A DNA stretch of 64,000 bases from Chrysogorgia sp. JL179-B06 (taxonomy: Eukaryota > Cnidaria > Anthozoa > Scleralcyonacea > Chrysogorgiidae). The translations under genes and the position numbers were made by a program. Location of the stretch: the NCBI GenBank assembly GCA_035772405.1, contig JAYKKM010000381.1, positions 618,001 to 682,000 on the forward strand, read 5' to 3'. A model generated the notes under the pieces. It made no database searches. It was given only the letters and a program-made list of their open reading frames with translations, and had not been told where the DNA came from. Shown here piece by piece: positions 11,561 through 23,427 of this stretch (position 1 is its first letter; every line of letters begins with the position of its first letter).

Positions 11561-12440
11561 TAATTCCAAATTTGTTTTCAGATTTGAAAACGGTTAATAT
11601 TTAACCCTAACCCCCCGAATGGTTGGATGGTTATGTAGATGGTGTTGTCGTTAGGTTTTCTAAAAGACTGGAATTTTCGATCGTGTATAGTTTGAATAGC
11701 AAACCAGTTTAAACTACGCTACAACAACCACACAAAATCTTTTCGCCATCCTAAATACTCAAAGGAAACCGTTCTGTCAAACTATATTTGGGAGCTAAAG
11801 AACGCGGGAAGTGAATTTCTCGTGAGTTGGTTAATCCTAAAACGTGCGAAAGCACATAAAAAAGCTGTTATATAGACCTCTTTCATAATGGCGGCCAGTT
11901 TAAATATTCTTTTATATGCATGCAAATTAGCCTTTCTGGCCTCGTTACAAAGCGACGATTCTTTGGAATTACAGACACACGAACGAGGTCAGAAAGGCTA
12001 ATTTAAATGAATATAAAAGAATATTTAATTTGGGCGCCATTATGAAAGAGGTCTATAGTTCGTCAGATCAGAAATCACCATTGCGGACCGTTTCGTGTTG
12101 TCCACAAAGGCCCAAATATTGTCCGATTCAAACGGATCACCTAAAACGACTTTTACTTACTTATAAGGAGTTGGACCTACCATTTTACGGCCGGCGTTAC
12201 ATCATATAGAATTAACGTACAGCCACGTCTTTAGGACTATGTTTTTAGTATAACCATAGCGCTACTTATATGCAAATAACCACTAACCCCAAAACAACTT
12301 AGATATGCTGACCGAGATAACGTTCAAAATAGTCTACGACGAAGCGTCCGCCAGATTACTCGGTAATTCCAAATATGTTTTCAGAATTGAAAATGGTTAA
12401 ATATTGGCTGAGATAACGAGATCTACAAATACACAGCGTG
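11560..12440. repeat. Dispersed noncoding repeat family (related to 30040-30290, 33120-33300, 47930-48010)
   Basis: Shared segments include GATTCAAACGGATCACC, AAAACGACTTT, TTATAAGGAGTTGG, and AATTCCAAATATGTTTTCAG with GAGATAACG. It is interrupted by the MITE at 11871-12057. No coding capacity is evident. Confidence 0.6.
11871..12057. mobile_element. Palindromic MITE (copy 1)
   Basis: TATAGACCTCTTTCATAATG at the left is inverted at the right (CATTATGAAAGAGGTCTATA). Inner arms have AGCCTTTCTGGCCTCGTTAC. A second full copy is at 32828-33009 and a fragment at 28855-28900. Confidence 0.9.
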
Positions 12441-13680
12441 CATGCGAGATCTGGGGACCATGGATGGGGGAAACCCCGCAGGGGGGTTAGGATGAAACTC
12501 TAGGAGGTGTTAGCCAGGGATGCCGGAACTACGAGTGCAGCGGGTGCAAGTGCACCCCTTGCCTTTTGTATCACAACTTTCTCTGGGTGCAACGGGTGCA
12601 GATTATGGGTGCAACGGGTGCATAAATGCCCTTTTCATGTCATGTTATAAATCTTACAAAAATGGAATAAAAACTTCACTCTCTCATTCATGCATGTGTT
12701 CGGTAGCTTTTGAGTGCTGACATTATAATTTAATTCCTGTTTATTAACACTAAAAGAAATCCAATCAGATAAAATCAATCATTTACAGAGGTGCTCTGTT
12801 TATTATTCGTACATTATTTCAACGTTAATTTCTCATATGTTTTCGCACAATTTTTCGTGAGGTAATAGAGGTGTTTAACAATGTTGAAAACAATGAAAGA
12901 TTTAGTTTCATGGTATGTAAAAACAATATATAGTTGTAATATGTAGGCCAACACTTGTTTGCATCCTTAGTTTGGCAGTTTGGCTACTTTTCATACATTT
13001 TTGCCACACTAAACGTTCTTCAGTAGGAGAGAAGATGGAAAAAATTTATTTAGTTTATAACATTTATTTAGTTTACTATATTGTAATTTTAATCATTTGT
13101 ATTAGTTATTATTGAGGGCTACAAGTTTATCAGCTTTTTGCTGTTATGTATTACCCTCGTGAAATAAAGTTGTTTATTATTTATTATTTATTATTAACAC
13201 TTTCTATATGTGTCTTATTTCATTTTTGAAATCAATAAAAGGGTCATTCATTTGAAATAACTGTGTCTGCAACTCTGCATTGATTGGTTTGTGTTCGATT
13301 GTTATTATGTTATAAATAGGTCAAGTGCTCTTTGATTTTTTGTTTGTGCCCTTTTGTTAAAAAAATGCCCTTTTGATAACAAATTGATAAAATTCTCACC
13401 AAATTCCAGATTTGACGACACACTCGTTAGCATTTCGGATAAACAAATTACCTTTATAAACAAACATTTATAGAACAAAACAAACCTTTATAAAACATCA
13501 ACTCAAATCACAAAATATTTTAGCATTCAACTATATTGGGGTTACAGATAATTTAGAAGATCTTAAAGTATTACACAACTTACATAAATATAATAAAAAT
13601 ATAAAAATTAATCACGTGTTTTTAAATACGTGTGGTTCAAGTGTTGATGCAGTGAAAAATTCAGTTCGAAGTAAACTCTC
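12441..13680. other. No gene recognised
   Basis: From 12515 the sequence (CAGGGATGCCGGAACTACGA, then GTGCAGCGGGTGCAAGTGCA) looks like the start of a hAT-like terminus, but no matching other end was found. The remainder is AT-rich without convincing exons. Confidence 0.3.
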
Positions 13681-13683
13681 TTA

Positions 13684-14020
13684 AGCCTTGATCAAACGAG
13701 AGCGAGAGTCGATGCGAGTTGGCAGGCGAGAATTTGCATGAGTTTTTCCTAAACTCTCATTGCTCGGTCAAACGAGCACGATAGTTGATGAGAGTTGATG
13801 AGAGTTTAAAAACCGCGCGAAGCACAGCCTTAGGGCCTATCTTTTTATTATGGGTAATGACTTCAACGTCGTTTGTTTCTGGTTTTTCCTGAGGCTGAGT
13901 TTCAGACTAAAACGCTCAGAAACATCAGCCATTTTGTTTAGCTTGCCACTGCAAAGTACAAACTGACGCTCAAAAGCAAGCGCGAGTTTCAACTCTCATC
14001 AACGTTGGACCAGGCCTTTA
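13684..14020. mobile_element. Imperfect inverted-repeat element
   Basis: The left end (AAGCCTTGATCAAACGAGAG) and right end (CAACGTTGGACCAGGCCTTT) are roughly inverted, with ACTCTCATCAAC-type segments repeated in both arms. It is noncoding. Confidence 0.45.
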
Positions 14021-14029
14021 CTTGAATAC

Positions 14030-14290
14030 TCACTTGAGATGGCGTTCACAACTCTTCCCGTATCTTACTTCGTTCTTGAGATATTATGATTTGTTTGATA
14101 TGTAAATTTATCAACCAATTTTGTTTCCACAAGTCCAAACAACACGATAGACGAGAAAAAATATTCTGCGATATTTGGACAGTTGTTTATTTGAACTCTA
14201 ATAAAAACCTGTTTCAAACCGGTTTTTCCCGCGCTTTTTTCCCGTGATCATTTTAAGAGCTCTATGGCGAATTTTGAAAGGAAAAAAGTA
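14030..14290. repeat. Dispersed repeat related to 53640-54060
   Basis: It shares CTTACTTCGTTCTTGAGATA, and AAACCGGTTTTTCCCGCGC, with the 53.9-kb region in reverse orientation. Confidence 0.6.
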
Positions 14291-14449
14291 AGATTTTTAT
14301 GCAGTTGGATGATAAATAACTTATTAGATAGTTTAGTGTACAGTATGGCTGTATATTTGACTCAATATTTGTATTTTGTCTCGCCCTACAAGCTCGCATG
14401 TACATCAAGCTGTTCTGTACACCATAGTTAGTAGAAGGGATGGTTTGGA

Positions 14450-14580
14450 AGGGTCGTGGCTGGATGGTACATGCACTCGCAGTTGAGGTGACCGTGAGGT
14501 ACTAGGTCTGAGTCGTCTTCTGGATGATCCTTTTATTAGTATTAAGGTTAGTATTAGAAAACCATTAGGCGGGGGGTTAC
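14450..14580. repeat. Half of a MITE with telomere-like core (second copy 61803-62089)
   Basis: One arm (CTCGCAGTTGAGGTGACCGT and onward to TAGTATTAAGGTTAGTATTA) and the GGCGGGGGGTTA core are present. The other arm is missing. Confidence 0.75.
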
Positions 14581-15607
14581 TGAACGTATTGTGTTTTGAG
14601 CAGTCATGAGCAGTGAGTCATCCGGCCTCCTTCATCGTCACGTGTTGTGAGTCCTTCGCCGTCACGTGTCCATAGAATTTCCTTTCTTCAACCAATAACA
14701 AACACTTTCTCCAAAACAGTAACATAATCATTGCGTAATCTTGAAAGACAATGGAGCTTCCAAACCATCCCACTCTATTAGACAGTTCAGTGTACACATA
14801 GTTAGTATAATCGTCACTTTGACGTCACACTGCATAATGACTTGCTGAAAAAGTTTGTATCTTTGGGCTATCAAATCATGACTTCGTAGGTTTAGTAAAA
14901 ACAAATTGAATGTAATATTAACCAAACCTTTGAAATTAATAACTATAACTTCAAATGTATACACAACAAGCGTGATTCTACGGCATGGTTCAATAGCGTA
15001 AATCGACAGCCTAACGTAAACAATTCCAAAGCTAAACACAACAATCAGTTTTTCTAAACAGATTCTAACTTAACAATGCTTTTATAAACACTGCGCACAC
15101 ATGTAGGCTGTGGATGACTGTTAAATAACTAAGCCTGTTAAAGGCTAGCTATCATGAAGTATATGAAAGTCAGATTCTTTAACTTTTTAATTTAAAGCTC
15201 TCTATATTTTTAATATTTTTAACTGGGAAAAAGTGGGTGGCTTAACCTCCCCCCTCAACCCCTCCCCTCTAAGTCAATACGCAGTGTGATTGCCATTTAC
15301 ATATCAAACAAATATAAATATCTCAAGATTAAAATGAGATATGAAAATGTTGTAAACGCCAATATTTAGTAAGAGAGTTTACTAGAGAGTTTATTTCTAA
15401 CTGAATTTTTCATTACATAAACACACTTAAGATATAGTTTTATTCTAAATTTTTAAATGGCTTTCTAGGAATTTGCCATGATATTACATATATATTATTA
15501 TATGGCGATAGGTTTACTTCCGGTGGAATTACGTAATCTGATTGGTTAATTTGCTGTGGCGGGAAAACTTTTTTGTTGATTTGAGCACAAATTGATCAAG
15601 AGAACTA
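14581..15607. other. No gene recognised
   Basis: The minus-strand ORF 14728-15039 (103 codons) has no recognisable domain or splice context. The stretch 15300-15420 resembles MITE arms (ATATCTCAAGATTAAAATGA). A TGACGTCA lies at 14820. Confidence 0.3.
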
Positions 15608-16043
15608 GGTTGCCACAAAATCGAGTTTCTCTTCCAATTTACCTATTAATTAAGTACTATCTTATAAAAAAGTGAAAATTCAAAGTTCACTTTTAGCGAA
15701 TATCTGCACCCATATCATTAGAAAGTTCGCAAAAAAACTATATGAAGGACATTCAAGCGGGTTGTACGATTTTCCAAGCTCGTTTTGAGTTACAAAAGGC
15801 TTAACCCACTTAAAAAAAGCATTTTGTAGCATTTTGCGGCATTTTCCACATTTTTGAGCGTTAATAACTCAAAATAGGCTTAGAAAATCGTCCTACCCGC
15901 TTGAATGTCCTTCATATAGTTTTTTGAGAACTTTCTAATGATATCGGTGATATTCGCTAAAAGTGAACTTGAGATTTTCACTTTTTATATAAGATAGTAC
16001 TTTAATAGATAAATTGGCAGAAATACTCGATTTTGTGGCAACC
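15608..16043. mobile_element. MITE with about 170-bp inverted arms
   Basis: GGTTGCCACAAAATCGAG at the left is inverted as CTCGATTTTGTGGCAACC at the right. Long inner arms share GGACATTCAAGCGGG and AAAAGTGAACTT. There is no coding content. Confidence 0.9.
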
Positions 16044-16162
16044 AGGAAAAAATCTGCGTTGCCTCTATATCAGAATATCATCAGCACTAGTAATTCTCTA
16101 TCTATACTTGCAAAATTTCATGCTTGTATCACAAAACGCACAATTGAGGCAAAATTTCGTGC

Positions 16163-16642
16163 TTAAAGGACATTGGCAACAAAAATTAAGTTTGTCTAAT
16201 ATGAAAGAACTCGTAAAATGATAGAGTAACACCTTTTACAACTTTTCCGTATTTTACTTCGTTTGTGAAATATTTCAGTTTGTTTGATATGTAAATGAGA
16301 TGCTGTCTGACGTCAGGTGTGGGGTGGAGAATTTTCACTCATTAAAATATTAGTTACATCTTCAAGTTTGTTCCACAAATTTACTTGGAAATGTGCGTAT
16401 AACAACTCCCCATGATAATGAACGTTGTAAACTTAGCAATCACTGAGATATAATACATTTTTTAATGTGTGAAAATTCTCTACCCCACACCTGACGTCAG
16501 AGACCATCTCATTTACAATCAAACAAACTGAGATATTTCAAAAACGAAGTAAAATACGGAAAAGTTGTAAAAGGTGTTACTCTATCATTTTACGAGTTCT
16601 TTCATATTTGACAAACTTATTTTTGTTGCCAATGTCCTATAA
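16163..16642. mobile_element. TTAA-ended MITE, family B (copy 2)
   Basis: Nearly identical along its length to 5523-6001. The left end is intact (TTAAAGGACATTGGCAAC); the right TTAA has decayed to TATAA. TGACGTCA occurs at 16308 and 16492. Confidence 0.9.
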
Positions 16643-17832
16643 CCGCCGGGCTATAAAAGCACGATGAATGTTTCATTCGCAACTAATACCAACAGGTACA
16701 AACACGAAGGGATTAAGAGGTTAAGGTAAAGTAATGAAAACAGCGCTAAAAGCAAACAAGAAAATAAACCCAAAGCCATATAATAAATACATTATTAGCC
16801 TCATTTGCTCGGTCTGTACTGTAAAGTATTTGCCTTCGGTTTTATCACACAAACCTCGCTCCTTGGTCGCTCTGTCTGTACGAAAACCTCAGGCAAGTAC
16901 TTTACCGTACAGAACTCACACTCGATTAATAAGTCTACATATTAACACTCATTTATTGTTTATAACTTCTAACTAACTGCTAAATTATAATACAATGTTA
17001 AGATTACTGTTTTGAATTAAGTTTAAAGACCTAACGTCTTTTTCGTATGAGCGACGTATATCTGGCTAAGAGCCTCCGTTCTCGGTATTTTTTGCGTCCT
17101 CTATACATGGCAAACAAAAAACTATCCAGGGCTTATATACATAAACACTATAAAAGTTTCTATAACGAGGAAAACTATGGGTTTATACTGGATGACAGTG
17201 ACAGGTAATGACTATCTATGGTTTCTTTTATATAGTTTTGCTATTACTGAATATCTTTAGGTGTGCGGCGAATTATATGTGGTGCATATATGTTTTCAAT
17301 GAATCATTTCTCATGGACTAATGAGTTCTTCATTTCGTCGATTTATCTGCTTCATGGGGGAAGCAAGCGTCGTGTAGAATTATTCTCGTGTGAAAGTGAG
17401 TAAAGAAGAATTAAATACTGTAAACTGTTGATGTACTTCCGAAATATTCTAAATAATATTCTAAATATTCTGAAATAATTTCCTTAACCAGGCCTCATTC
17501 AAATAATTTCAGCCAATATTAATGTTAGGTTTGGTATTGGGGTTAGTATTACCGTATTAGGGTTAGTTTAGGTTTAGTACTATAGTTGGTATATTAGGGT
17601 TATTTTTACCAACCATTTACAAACCAGAACTTTCTTGTAATTAGCGATATTAAAATCGTTGTCTGGATGGTGGTCAATATCCCTAATACTAAGTTCAATA
17701 CTAATCCTAATACTAAACCTTATACTAACCATATAATACTAATCCTAATACTAACTTTAATACTATTACCTTTATACCAAGCCAAACATTAATCTTAATA
17801 TTGAATAAGGCCTTATGCACATTATTTCGGCA
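16643..17832. other. No gene recognised
   Basis: The region contains a diffuse run of TTAGTATTAGGG-like repeats (17510-17800), partly mirrored as CTAATACTAA on the same strand. No exon could be supported. Confidence 0.35.
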
Positions 17833-17860
17833 CAGAGGCGTAGGAACGGATTTAAATTTG

Positions 17861-17894
<34 letters not shown>

Positions 17895-18380
17895 GGGGGG
17901 GGGGGGGGGGGGAGGGGGGCACTGAAGTCGACAAGCGAGTGATCAGTGACCGCATTTTAAGGGTCAATTTTGAAATCTAGAAGCTCGGAAAGACAATTTG
18001 CAGCAATTTCAGCAAACATTTTCATCTAATTCTACAGCGAGCATAGTTCAAATGAATCCAAGAGTTGCCTGCTGTCTCTTACCAGGTGACGCCATTTTTT
18101 GCGCCTAGTACTGACAGAAGGGTCTGGGAACCAATCTAACACTCGCGTGGCAAAGGTTTGGGAGTTGGTTAACACTTGGGCTACACCGGTTTGTAAAATC
18201 TCGTGTAGATGAAGCCCGTAGGTACATTACCTTAAGTAGCTTCTCTCCTAGCCTCTATAGTCATACTAATACAATTGGGAAAAAAAACATTAAATTTAGC
18301 AACGTTTGTCCTGATTTTTGGGGGTGCTCAGCCCCCCATTTAACATTTTGCCCCCCAGCCCCCCGGTTCCTACGCCTATG
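17833..18380. mobile_element. Non-autonomous hAT-like element with 8-bp target duplication
   Basis: Both flanks read TTTCGGCA (17825-17832 and 18381-18388). The ends are inverted: CAGAGGCGTAGGAAC at the left, GTTCCTACGCCTATG at the right. An 8-bp target duplication with CA.AGGCG termini is characteristic of the hAT superfamily. A poly-G tract of about 50 bases (17863-17915) lies near the left end, with G/C-rich runs near the right end. There is no transposase. It lies 64 bp past the nuclear receptor stop codon, possibly in its 3' UTR. Confidence 0.85.
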
Positions 18381-18451
18381 TTTCGGCAGTGCACCAACCT
18401 TTCACAGTATCCAATTTGTATGTCTACACTAGCACGACACGTTTCCATTAC

Positions 18452-18693
18452 TCAAGAAGAATTAAATATATCTTTTATCAACTTATCCAAAGTAGGAACT
18501 TGAGAACTCGATTGAAAGAACGTTTGCTCAATGAGCGATGCCTCGATCTTGTTAAGTTGTGGTATTAACAACAGCAATTTACCAAAGCGAACATACTGAT
18601 CGGGATACTGTTGGCGAATATGTTCCCCCAGCATGCATTGAGCTTGGTCTTGCAGTTGCTCGACGTGCCATGGATCGTGCAATCCTTTTAACT
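18452..18693 (-). CDS. NR2E-type nuclear receptor, exon 4 (end of ligand-binding domain)
   Basis: The acceptor is TTTTTTAG and the exon ends at TGA (18452-18454). It encodes LKGLHDPWHVEQLQDQAQ, then YVRFGKLLLLIPQL, then IEQTFFQ, and finishes with an AF-2-like helix, LDKLIKDIFNSS. This order matches helices 7-12 of tailless/TLX and PNR receptors. The codon split across the intron (G plus AG) makes Glu, giving FRPELKGL, as the family expects. The intact AF-2 region implies that a functional receptor was selected until recently. Confidence 0.9.
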
Positions 18694-18849
18694 CTAAAAA
18701 AGGAAGAGGATTATAGATGGTTTTCGTTGATGTCACGACCTTTTTCCACTTTAGTCGTTTTAGGAACATTATACAATAGTCTCAATGCTCTTACAGCAAT
18801 ACTTAAAATGCCTATCGGGGGGACTGGGTATTTTTACATATTTGTGATC

Positions 18850-19005
18850 TTTGGAATCTCTTGAGAAGAATTGTAAAATATCTTGTCGTTCGAAAATGTC
18901 ATCTTCAGCCTTTTTCTACTACTAAAGTTGATTTACTATACACAGGAAATGACGTCAAAGCAGTGACATACAAAGACATTGCACAGTACGTAATTCAGCA
19001 GTGAA
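18850..19005 (+). pseudogene. Coding-like dispersed repeat (copy 1)
   Basis: The plus strand reads WNLLRRIVKYLVVRKCHLQP, then TKVDLLYTGNDVKAVTYKDI and AQYVIQQ with a stop. The same peptide with substitutions is at 32690-32830. I do not recognise the family. It may be the tail of a transposon ORF or a processed pseudogene. Confidence 0.45.
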
Positions 19006-20103
19006 ATACAAAGTTTGTGAATTTTGTCTAAACAGGTGTGTTTAAAGTGCGACTGCGATGAAAATACGTGAAAACGTGAAAAGAGTTGTAACTACCATGT
19101 TAACTACTTATTATGTAACAAAATATGACTATATAAAATTTGTAGTATGATAAATCGTGCTCTCAAAATGACTCCATTTTGACTATCGAGTCACCTTAAA
19201 ATTACAGTGAAATACTAAGAAAATTTGGCTCTTGAAATAAAACTATACTATTTAAATGTTCTAAATTCGAAAACATTTTGGAAATTGAATGAAGTAATGT
19301 GGAGAAATTTTCATGAGACAAGAGACGAAAATGTCCTTCGCCATTATTAAGTTGTCGCTTGATCGGCCCGCAAATTCTAACCAGCGGTTTGCTTCCGTGA
19401 CGTCATCCAATCAACCTTGTTCTTGTTGCATGTTGCATGCTAGCTGAATTTGCTTCGCTTTCTTGACCTTTGTACACTGCAAGACTTATAAATGTCATCA
19501 AGTGACAATGATAATATCTATAATATCTAAAACCGTATCTAGAAGTCCCCCTGGTGATTGGATGACGTCACAACTCGTACTCGACCCATTACTTTCCGAG
19601 TACTAACTGGCGACGAGCGCTCAATGGCAAACGTAGAAATAATTGCAAAAATATAGTACTAATTCGATTTCGAAAAAATCTTTTGAGTATCTATGTAAGT
19701 ACCCGGTCCATATCTTTAATTGCTTAGCAGTCACACCCTTTTCCGCGAACACAACATTTTTAAAGGCACGAAACTGTAGGACGCGCCAATAGTGATTTCT
19801 CCAAACAGGTAAGTGCTAAGGGTCTGAAATTTTATATGTGGTACATGCAATATCAGAGCTGTGCAATGACGAATTGTTTTACAGATATGTCAATGTCTTC
19901 ATATATTTTAGCCTTTCCCAAAAATGACGGAGAAAAATGTCCAATTACATCTCTTCCAAAGGCCTTAGATATTTTTGGAGTAGTCTAACAACAAATTGCA
20001 CAGATAATACCTGTATGAACTCACAGTGAAAATTTCATGCATATAGGTCAAATATTTTTAATAATATCACAAAAATAGCATCTCGTGGCCTTCAAAAAAC
20101 ACT

Positions 20104-20436
20104 TTAAGGTGGCTTGATAGTCTAAATCATGAGAAATTGCATTTTTTCGCATAAAAATGTTTGTAATGCAGATCTGAGCTTCATTGTGGTTCATTGCATA
20201 GCTCTAGTGGTGGTCTTGTTTACTGAAAAGATTTATACACTCAAAGTTTACCTGCGTGGAGAAATCGTGTTTCCAATAAATCCAGAAAACTAATTTGCAT
20301 AAAATCTGCCGCTTATCATAAACACAATTTCTCTAGATATACAAATGCTACAAGTGTGAAATGGTAGAGCTATACAATGAACCCAAAATAAAGAAAAATA
20401 TAGTTTCTCATGATTTAGACTATCGAGCCACCTTAA
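20104..20436. mobile_element. TTAA-ended MITE, family C, beside a splice donor
   Basis: TTAAGGTGGCTTGATAGTCT is inverted as AGACTATCGAGCCACCTTAA. It is 333 bp and noncoding, and ends 18 bases inside the intron from the exon 3 donor. A fragment of the same end lies at 19180-19200. Confidence 0.9.
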
Positions 20437-20454
20437 CAGAAGGGTATAGCTTAC

Positions 20455-20964
20455 CTGGTCTGAAGAGCGCAATGGCTTTTGAACACGATAGCTCCGTGGA
20501 ATCCGGCATTGCAACACGGAGCTTAGTAATGATGTTTTGCAAGTCGTGAATTTCCATCAGGTATTTACTGTTTCCAGAGGCACTAGTCTGGCAACCGATA
20601 GATGTCAGCCAGGCGTCTATATCGACCGGAAGATTCCACTGAAGCAGGCTAAGTATGAAAACATCGCTCCAGCCTTGCTGCAGAATGATGCTTTGGTCTT
20701 GGAAGGGCAGGTCCTTGAACGTTGGGATGTGTTTTACCCATTGGATGGTCACGTAGAGTATTCTCATGGATGACTCGTGAATCACTTCTTTCATTGAGAT
20801 ATGAGGGAGATGATGGGGGCTGGTGGACGAGTCCGTTTGACCGTCGGACGAATTCGGAGACTGTTGCTCCTTCTTGGTGGTCACCAGTCCTGGGGTGGGC
20901 ACTGGTATGGTTCTATCGATCTCGTCTTGTTTGCGTTTGCATCGTTTGTTGAACATATCAAAGA
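20455..20964 (-). CDS. NR2E-type nuclear receptor, exon 3 (hinge and first half of ligand-binding domain)
   Basis: The acceptor is CCTCTAG before 20964 and the donor is GACCAG then GTAAGC at 20455. The hinge is basic (NKRCKRKQDEIDR), then Ser/Thr/Pro-rich (about residues 95-130). The ligand-binding domain begins at HESSMRILYVTIQWVKHIPT and contains the signature LPFQDQSIILQQGWSDVFIL, followed by SLLQWNLPVD. This is the helix 3-5 region of NR2E receptors. The exon starts in phase with the DNA-binding exon (G plus TC makes Val). The hinge is short for the family, so a small extra exon in the 3.7-kb intron cannot be excluded. Confidence 0.88.
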
Positions 20965-21157
20965 CTAGAGGTATTTCCTTTGGTTGCTGTGTGAGTCGCG
21001 GTGTTCTCTCGTGTTGTACGGCTATTTGAAAAGAAGGAAAATGATCTTACTGGTCGTATTGAAGATTCCTCTGCTGATAGTAATGAGTCACCCCAACCCC
21101 GACAGTCAGCGTACCAAAGACGGCGTCCAGCTCGTTTTGACGACCATACATTATTGA

Positions 21158-21490
21158 CTGTTATAAAATAACATGTATGCTACGTAGGCCCTGATTGGTC
21201 AATACCCGTGTTTGGATCAGGCCATCCAAACACGGAAATTTCCCGCCAAAATGTTACTCAAGTTTGTGTTGCTTGTTCGTTCGTATTATTTTCTAAACGA
21301 AATACCTAATGGTTTTCCGTGTTTGGATGGCCTGATCCAAACACTTGGGATGTTGCTCGACTTTCGAAAAGCTAAAAAACACTCGCCTAGCGGCTCGTGT
21401 TTCTTTACGCTTTTCTTGAGAAACATCCCGCGTGTTTGGATCAGGCCATCCAAACACGGAAACCATTAGGTATTTCTCTATTGAAACTAT
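21158..21490. mobile_element. Palindromic element with GTGTTTGGAT arms (copy 1)
   Basis: Three copies of CGTGTTTGGAT..ATCCAAACACG (21207, 21319 and 21428) frame a centre reading ACACTCGCCTAGCGGCTCGT. The left end has GTTATAAAATAACATG and a GATTGGTC box. Close relatives are at 51537-51985 and 52918-53002. Confidence 0.8.
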
Positions 21491-22204
21491 GTGCAATGTT
21501 TTTGGGTGTCACGTCATTTCCTGAGAATAGTATATCAAGGTTGAAATTTTCGCACGACAAGATATATTACAATTCTTCTCAAGAGATCCTAAAGAATCAA
21601 AGATCATAAATATGTAAAATTCCCAAACCCGGATTGCAGGCACTTTAAGTACTTGGTGTAAGCCCATGTGTAAACACTTCAATGCGGTTAACAATAATAT
21701 TTAATTAACCGTAAGTATAATGGTTATTAAGATATAAACATTAAAAGTAGACAAGGGCATTTTCCTCCGCCCCCCGCTCTGTATGGGGTTAAAGACAAGA
21801 AAGTGCTATTTATATATTAAGTGCAGAGGTTCACCGCAGGTAGGCAGGAGGGATATCAACTATGAAACAAACAGTTGAGTAACCAATAAACACTCCATGT
21901 ATAGATTAATGTAAAATATATATATATATATATATTCTAAGGAAATTTCGAGTGTTCAAATATATTCATTTTAAGACCAAACCATGACCAGTTGTGAAAA
22001 TTCAACATATGAGCTACGGAGGCCGTTGCCGAGAAGCCAAGGGGGATATGTGTTTTAGACCCGATGCCCAACGGATCTTATTTTGAAAATATATTTATAA
22101 AATAACATTTTGAAAACTTGCGCACTGATTAGCTAAAAGCCATGTTTATATAACTGTATGTAAACATGGATTTTTTCCCGCCATTTTTATAAAATGGACT
22201 GCAA

Positions 22205-22600
22205 GACGAACCTTTGCTCACAAACAGCTAAAATGTCGATAAATATGTTCTGTGACAGCCAACAAGAAGAAAAACGAGAAGATTGGATGCTTTTCTTCAC
22301 AGTTAAGAGCGTTTATGTTCATTTGAGCAGCCGACGACGCTGTCTAGCGTGAGTAAGGAGAATGTATATTTTCATCATTTTAATAAAAGTCTTATTACTT
22401 ATTTCCTCAGTGTTATTTTATAAAAGAAATAGAAAACATCTTTCCGTGTTTACATACAGTTATAGAAACACTCGTAAAAGTTTGGGAGAACTCGAAATAG
22501 CGTGGAAACACTCGCCCCCACTAATTTCTCGTCCTCCCAAACTTCCACTCGTGTTTCTATAACTGTATGTAAACACGGAAAATGTTTTCTATTTCTTAAA
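22205..22600. repeat. Dispersed repeat ending in a hairpin (copy 2)
   Basis: Nearly identical to 8284-8690, but the hairpin centre is shortened (CACTCGCCCCCACTAATTTC). Confidence 0.85.
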
Positions 22601-23041
22601 TATATATCACTGTAGAAGACATAACGTTAAATACAGTGCACGATGTCATAGATATTCAAGATAAAGCGAATGTATTTGTAATAAAATGTGATTGTTGTTA
22701 CTCGTGTTTCATATTTATTTTCTTATGCAGAAATGCTCGCGAATGAACCTGTGACCTATCATGGGGTATAGTTAGCAAACGGCGTAATTCGTAACATGCA
22801 ATTCGTAATATATGCCGTAATGGAAATAGTGTGATAGCGTATGAAAAAGGGTTAGTATTAAGTATATTATTAGGGTTAGTATTAAGGTTAGTATTATGGT
22901 TAGTATTAGGGTTAGTATTAAGTTTATTTAGATAATCTCTATTTATACCCTATAACGAACTAATGTATTTGGTTTGGCTCAAAAAAAAAGTTGGCCTCTG
23001 AATTAATTAAGAACGACTAAGGCGAGAATTACTACTTGAAT

Positions 23042-23086
23042 AAACCAAATTCCCAGTATATCGACGATATACTGGGAATTTGGTTT
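23042..23086. repeat. Perfect 22-bp-arm hairpin
   Basis: AAACCAAATTCCCAGTATAT plus CG, one central A, then the exact reverse complement. No other copy was seen. Confidence 0.95.
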
Positions 23087-23427
23087 TCTCTAACTTTTTT
23101 CTTCTTGAGTTGGGTAAAACATTTTCTTTACCATAGAAGGTTGGGACGGTTAAATTTCTGATCTTAATTTGCTTGGGTAAAAATGTTTTCCGGCAGTAGC
23201 ACCCAATTTATTTCTCTTCAGCACCCAATTTATTTCTCTTCGGCCCCCACCTTGACCGTATAAATAATGACCGTATAAAAAATACGACCCAGAAGACTGA
23301 AACGAACAACACATGCGTGCTTTTAACATTTATAGACGACAATTTTCAGCTAGAGATAGGAATTGCGCCGACGTAACATTGTTCAATATAAATAGCTCTT
23401 TGTCGAAACGTTATAAATAAAGGTGAA

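Larger units (their letters stand above)
18694..20454 (-). other. Intron 3 of the nuclear receptor
   Basis: A GT..AG intron of 1761 bases. It holds a coding-like repeat (18850-19005, with a second copy at 32690-32830), a stretch starting TTAAAGTGCGACTGCGATGA near 19040 that resembles the family A MITE end, and a complete MITE at 20104-20436. TGACGTCA occurs at 18950, 19398 and 19563. Confidence 0.7.

Noticed and set aside
12520..12720. Small Cys/Gly ORF (GATGADYGCNGC)
   Set aside because: It is caused by GGGTGCA repeats; no domain or splice context.
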